Below, piece after piece: positions 6,462 to 9,832 of a stretch of DNA of 9,832 nucleotides. Location of the stretch: NCBI GenBank assembly GCA_003132765.1, contig PKYU01000239.1, forward strand, positions 3,669 through 13,500, written 5' to 3'. Positions within the stretch are counted from its first letter, which is position 1, and each line of letters begins with the position of its first letter. The notes beneath the pieces are model-generated. The model was given only the letters and a program-made list of their open reading frames with translations, had not been told where the DNA came from and did no database searches. The position numbers and the translations under genes were made by a program. The DNA is from Chitinophagaceae bacterium. GTDB lineage: Bacteria; Bacteroidota; Bacteroidia; Chitinophagales; Chitinophagaceae.

Positions 6462-8429
6462 ATGAGAAAGTTCCTGTTATTACTTGTCACACTGTGTACC
6501 TGTTATTCTTTATTTGCAGATGTAAATCTGCCCAATTTCTTTGGCGATAATATGATATTGCAGCGGCATAAACCCATACCCGTTTGGGGCTGGGCCAGTC
6601 CTAATGAAAAGATAACCGTTCTGTTCGACCATCAAACCAAAACAACGAAAGCCGATAAGGCCGGTAAGTGGATGATTAAGCTGGACAATGAAAATGCAGG
6701 TGGCCCATACATCCTTACCATTAAAGGAAAGAACACCATTACATTCAACAATGTACTGGTAGGAGAAGTGTGGATATGCTCCGGGCAGTCGAACATGGAA
6801 ATGCCCATTGAAGGCTGGGGTAAAGTGATGAATTATGAAAAGGAAATTGCCGCCGCCAATTATCCTATGATCCGGCACATTAAGATACCCAACACCGCTA
6901 GCTCTACTCCACAGGATAATATTCCCCCGGCTGACTGGAAGGTTTGCAGCCCGGAAACCGCCGGAGACTTTACTGCAGCAGGATACTTCTTTGCAAGAGA
7001 TTTATACAACAAACTAAAGATTCCCATTGGCCTCATCAATACATCATGGGGCGGCACCATGGTAGAAACATGGATAAGCCGGCCGGCCTTTGAAAAAAGT
7101 GATGAGTTTAAAGACATGATCGCCGGCATGCCGGTATTGAACCTGGATTCTATGGCAAAAATTAAAAAAGAGGCCACTATGAAACGTATTGAAGCCCTGC
7201 AGGGTTCTATGGAGCATGTTGATGCCTCGACATGGAATGAATCTGAAACTAACGATAATGACTGGCCGCTTATGCAATTGACCAATTTGTGGGAAACCCA
7301 GCAATTAGGTGATCTGGACGGCTTTGTTTGGTTCCGGAAAACGGTTACCATTCCGGCAGAGGACGCAGGCAAAGCGGCGACACTGGAACTGGCCATGATA
7401 GATGATAATGATGTAACCTGGGTGAACGGAATAAAAGCAGGAAGCACAAACGGTTACAACATAAAAAGAAATTATGCCATTGCCGCAGGGGTCTTAAAGG
7501 AAGGAAAAAATGTAATTGCCGTGCGTGTGGAAGATACCGGCGGCGGCGGCGGTGTTTATGGCGACAGCGCCGATATGAAATTAACCATCGGTAATCACGT
7601 TATGCCGTTATATGGCGAATGGCATTTTAAAGTGGAGAAAATAGCTGGAGGATCCGCTTCCATAGGGCCCAACAGTTATCCCACTTTATTGTACAACGCC
7701 ATGTTGAACCCGCTAATTCCTTATGCCTTCAGGGGCGTAATCTGGTACCAGGGAGAAGCCAATGCAGGCCGGGCATATCAATACCGTAAGGCATTTCCTT
7801 TAATGATAAATGACTGGCGCAAACGCTGGAACGATGGGGATTTTCCTTTTTATTTTGTGCAGCTCGCTTCCTTCAATGCGGCCAACGGTAATAGTAATAA
7901 CGGCAGCACATGGGCTGAGCTAAGGGAAGCCCAAACCAAAACCCTGTCACCTCCCAATACCGGCATGTCGGTGATCACCGACATTGGCGATTCATCCAAT
8001 ATTCATCCAAAAGACAAACAGGATGTGGGAAAACGCCTCGCTGCCATTGCATTGCATAATGTATATGGAGGAAAAAATGTGTATAGCGGTCCCGTGTATG
8101 CTGGCATGAAAACAGAAGGTAACAAAGCGATCCTCAGTTTTACCAATATTGGCAGCGGCCTTGCTGTTCATGATAAGTATGGATATATCAAAGGATTTGA
8201 AATTGCAGGCGCCAATAAAATATTCCATTATGCCAAAGCATACATCAGCGGCAACACGGTGGTAGTATACAATGATAGCATGGATGCACCTGTTGCGGTG
8301 CGCTATGGATGGGCCGATTACAACGGCAATGATAATTTATTTAATGCGGAGGGCTTTCCTGCGGGACCGTTCAGGACGGATGATTGGAAAGGGATTACAG
8401 AAGGGGTGAAGTATATGGTGGGGGAATAA
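6462..8429 (+). CDS. Secreted sialate O-acetylesterase-like enzyme (SASA family, 655 aa)
   Basis: The enzyme probably removes O-acetyl esters from sugars in glycans, in the periplasm or outside the cell. Residues 1-19 form a typical signal peptide with a likely cut after SLFA; no lipobox is seen. An N-terminal beta-sandwich-like part (about 21-100) leads into the SASA/SGNH hydrolase core. The core carries SGQSNM at 107-112 (probable nucleophile Ser110), the conserved block GVIWYQGEANA at 425-435, and NIHP at 513-516 with probable catalytic His515 and nearby acids Asp507 and Asp510. Between the core halves, about 265-375 resembles a glycoside-hydrolase-2-type jelly roll (WFRKTV, then WVNG). 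This insertion and the total length are usual for large bacterial members. About 535-655 is a C-terminal beta-rich part. The real substrate could be sialic acid, acetylated xylan or pectin; the family name does not decide this. The ATG follows an A-rich tract. The next gene starts 116 bp downstream with no clear terminator between. Confidence 0.92.
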   Translation: MRKFLLLLVTLCTCYSLFADVNLPNFFGDNMILQRHKPIPVWGWASPNEKITVLFDHQTKTTKADKAGKWMIKLDNENAGGPYILTIKGKNTITFNNVLVGEVWICSGQSNMEMPIEGWGKVMNYEKEIAAANYPMIRHIKIPNTASSTPQDNIPPADWKVCSPETAGDFTAAGYFFARDLYNKLKIPIGLINTSWGGTMVETWISRPAFEKSDEFKDMIAGMPVLNLDSMAKIKKEATMKRIEALQGSMEHVDASTWNESETNDNDWPLMQLTNLWETQQLGDLDGFVWFRKTVTIPAEDAGKAATLELAMIDDNDVTWVNGIKAGSTNGYNIKRNYAIAAGVLKEGKNVIAVRVEDTGGGGGVYGDSADMKLTIGNHVMPLYGEWHFKVEKIAGGSASIGPNSYPTLLYNAMLNPLIPYAFRGVIWYQGEANAGRAYQYRKAFPLMINDWRKRWNDGDFPFYFVQLASFNAANGNSNNGSTWAELREAQTKTLSPPNTGMSVITDIGDSSNIHPKDKQDVGKRLAAIALHNVYGGKNVYSGPVYAGMKTEGNKAILSFTNIGSGLAVHDKYGYIKGFEIAGANKIFHYAKAYISGNTVVVYNDSMDAPVAVRYGWADYNGNDNLFNAEGFPAGPFRTDDWKGITEGVKYMVGE

Positions 8430-8545
8430 GGGTGCAACAGCTAAATCATTTTTTTATGATCACATGATCTTCAAAACAATAAAAAAATCACAATCAACGC
8501 CAACTGATAAAAAAATGCTTGCTTTGCTGTAACTTATATTTCAGA

Positions 8546-9832
8546 ATGGGAAATGCACAACTTACAATCGGCTTATTCGGCATCGGGCTTGATGCTTACT
8601 GGCCGCAGTTTGAGGGATTAAAAGAAAGGCTCGAAGGTTATTTAAAAGTAGTTGAGCAAAAACTTTCAGCAATGCATTCATCAGTAATTAATGCAGGGCT
8701 CGTTGATACTGTCGATAAAGCTTTTGAAACAGGCAGCATGTTTAAACAGCAGGATGTTGATATCATCTTTTTATATGTTAGCACGTATGCATTGTCTTCA
8801 ACCGTTTTACCAGTGGTACAAAAAGCTAAAGTACCCGTTATCATTTTAAATCTTTCTCCCGAAGCTTCTATAGACTATGACGCATTTAATGCCATTACAG
8901 ATCGAACAAAGATGACCGGTGAATGGCTGGCATTCTGTTCTCCCTGCCCTGTGCCTGAAATTGCGAATGTTTTTCAACGGACAGGAATTTCATTTCACCA
9001 GGTAACGGGCATGCTACATAATGATGATGAATGCTGGAACGAAATACAGGAATGGATTGAAGCGGAAAGAGTTGCACACATCATGCAGTATAACCGTCTC
9101 GGTTGTATGGGGCATTATTACAGTGGTATGCTCGATATATATACTGACCTTACACAACAATATGCGTGCTTTGGTGGACATATTGAATTATTGGAAGTAG
9201 AAGAATTAGCATCGTTGCGCAAAGAAGTGACCAACGAAGAAATGAAAGAAAGACTCCATTTATTCCATGAGACATTTGATGTCCAGCAGGATTGTCCGCA
9301 GGCAGATTTGGAAAAAGCCGCTGTTACTTCTGTTGCATTAGACCGGCTGGTGGAGCAATACAAACTGGGTTCAACGGCTTATTATTATAAAGGCACCGGT
9401 AACCATGAAAATGAAGAAGCCATCAGCTCTATTATCTTAGGCAATTCATTGCTTACTGCAAGAGGCATTCCTGTTGCAGGTGAATATGAAATAAAAAATG
9501 TACAGGCCATGAAGATCATAGATAGCTTTGGCGCCGGCGGTTCCTTTACTGAATATTATGCGATGGACTTTAAAGATGATGTAGTGTTGATGGGACATGA
9601 CGGGCCGGGACATATTGCCATCGCTGAAGGCAAAACAAAAGTGAGACCTTTACAGGTATATCATGGCAAAGTGGGCAAAGGTGTATCGGTAGAGATGTCC
9701 GTAAAGAACGGGCCTGTTACTTTACTAAGCGTTGTTGAACAAAAAAATAAAGGATTGATGTTATTGGTTGCTGAAGCCGAATCTGTGCCGGGACCTATAT
9801 TGCAGATAGGCAATACTAACAGCCGTTATAAA
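8546..9832 (+). CDS. L-arabinose/L-fucose isomerase-like protein, N-terminal 429 codons (cut by window edge)
   Basis: The frame is open from the ATG at 8546 to the end of the window. Classical L-arabinose isomerases are about 500 aa, so some 50-70 residues are probably missing. No signal peptide is seen, which fits a cytoplasmic enzyme. The N-terminal part (about 5-150) looks like the Rossmann-like domain of this fold. Three of the four metal ligands of AraA appear to be kept. AGE with Glu313 corresponds to E. coli Glu306, SFTEYY with Glu336 to Glu333, and LMGH with His351 to His350, with similar spacing. The fourth, His450, lies beyond the edge. Apart from these points the match to canonical AraA is weak, so isomerisation of L-arabinose to L-ribulose is only one possibility; another aldose or ketose may be used. 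There is no in-frame ATG upstream and no Shine-Dalgarno sequence. It is likely co-transcribed with the esterase gene. Confidence 0.82.
   Translation, partial: MGNAQLTIGLFGIGLDAYWPQFEGLKERLEGYLKVVEQKLSAMHSSVINAGLVDTVDKAFETGSMFKQQDVDIIFLYVSTYALSSTVLPVVQKAKVPVIILNLSPEASIDYDAFNAITDRTKMTGEWLAFCSPCPVPEIANVFQRTGISFHQVTGMLHNDDECWNEIQEWIEAERVAHIMQYNRLGCMGHYYSGMLDIYTDLTQQYACFGGHIELLEVEELASLRKEVTNEEMKERLHLFHETFDVQQDCPQADLEKAAVTSVALDRLVEQYKLGSTAYYYKGTGNHENEEAISSIILGNSLLTARGIPVAGEYEIKNVQAMKIIDSFGAGGSFTEYYAMDFKDDVVLMGHDGPGHIAIAEGKTKVRPLQVYHGKVGKGVSVEMSVKNGPVTLLSVVEQKNKGLMLLVAEAESVPGPILQIGNTNSRYK

Noticed and set aside
6860..7447. 195-codon open frame antisense to the esterase gene
   Set aside because: It lies wholly within the well-supported esterase coding region and has no family features of its own; it is a shadow of that gene's codon pattern.
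7538..7552. Five CGG triplets in the esterase gene (candidate phase-variable repeat)
   Set aside because: It is in frame and encodes a glycine run in a likely loop of the inserted domain; changes in copy number would not shift the frame.
8458..8469. Short inverted repeat GATCA-CA-TGATC after the esterase stop codon
   Set aside because: The arms are only 5 bp and no T-run follows on either strand, so it is not a terminator; a chance dyad of this size is expected in AT-rich gaps.

Overview
The window looks like chromosomal DNA of a Bacteroidota species, most likely Chitinophagaceae or a close relative. This rests on three things: long MacB/FtsX-type permeases of a kind found in large paralogous sets in this phylum, A-rich gene starts with little Shine-Dalgarno sequence, and a secreted SASA-family esterase beside a sugar-isomerase-like gene. 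The phylum is an inference from gene content and style; no rRNA or marker gene is present.

Left part (1-6064, all on the minus strand): three consecutive full-size ABC-transporter permeases of the MacB_PCD/FtsX type. Transcription runs from about 6143 towards position 1. The first gene (6064-3665, 799 aa) and the second (3654-1219, 811 aa) are separated by only 10 bp and are tandem paralogues with the same topology and the same nine-residue C-terminus. A 104-bp gap containing a near-perfect GC-rich palindrome separates them from the third permease (1114 to beyond the left edge, N-terminal 371 codons only). No ATPase subunit, periplasmic adaptor or regulator is inside the window.

Centre (6065-6461): a 397-bp divergent intergenic region. 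On the permease side it has the layout of an enhancer-dependent sigma-54 promoter. A -24/-12-like element lies at 6169-6154. Two related dyad sites are centred exactly 22 bp apart, about 63 and 85 bp upstream of the -24 element. An 8-bp inverted repeat overlaps the nearer site, and an 18-bp perfect palindrome lies in the predicted leader just before the first permease. This regulatory arrangement is the most interesting signal in the window.

Right part (6462-9832, plus strand): a secreted sialate-O-acetylesterase-like enzyme (655 aa, SASA/SGNH type with an inserted jelly-roll-like domain). It is followed after 116 bp by the first 429 codons of a divergent L-arabinose-isomerase-like protein that runs off the right edge. 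Together they suggest deacetylation of a plant or host glycan outside the cytoplasm and handling of a released sugar inside it. The exact substrate cannot be read from the sequence. The permeases and the sugar genes point away from each other and need not be functionally related.
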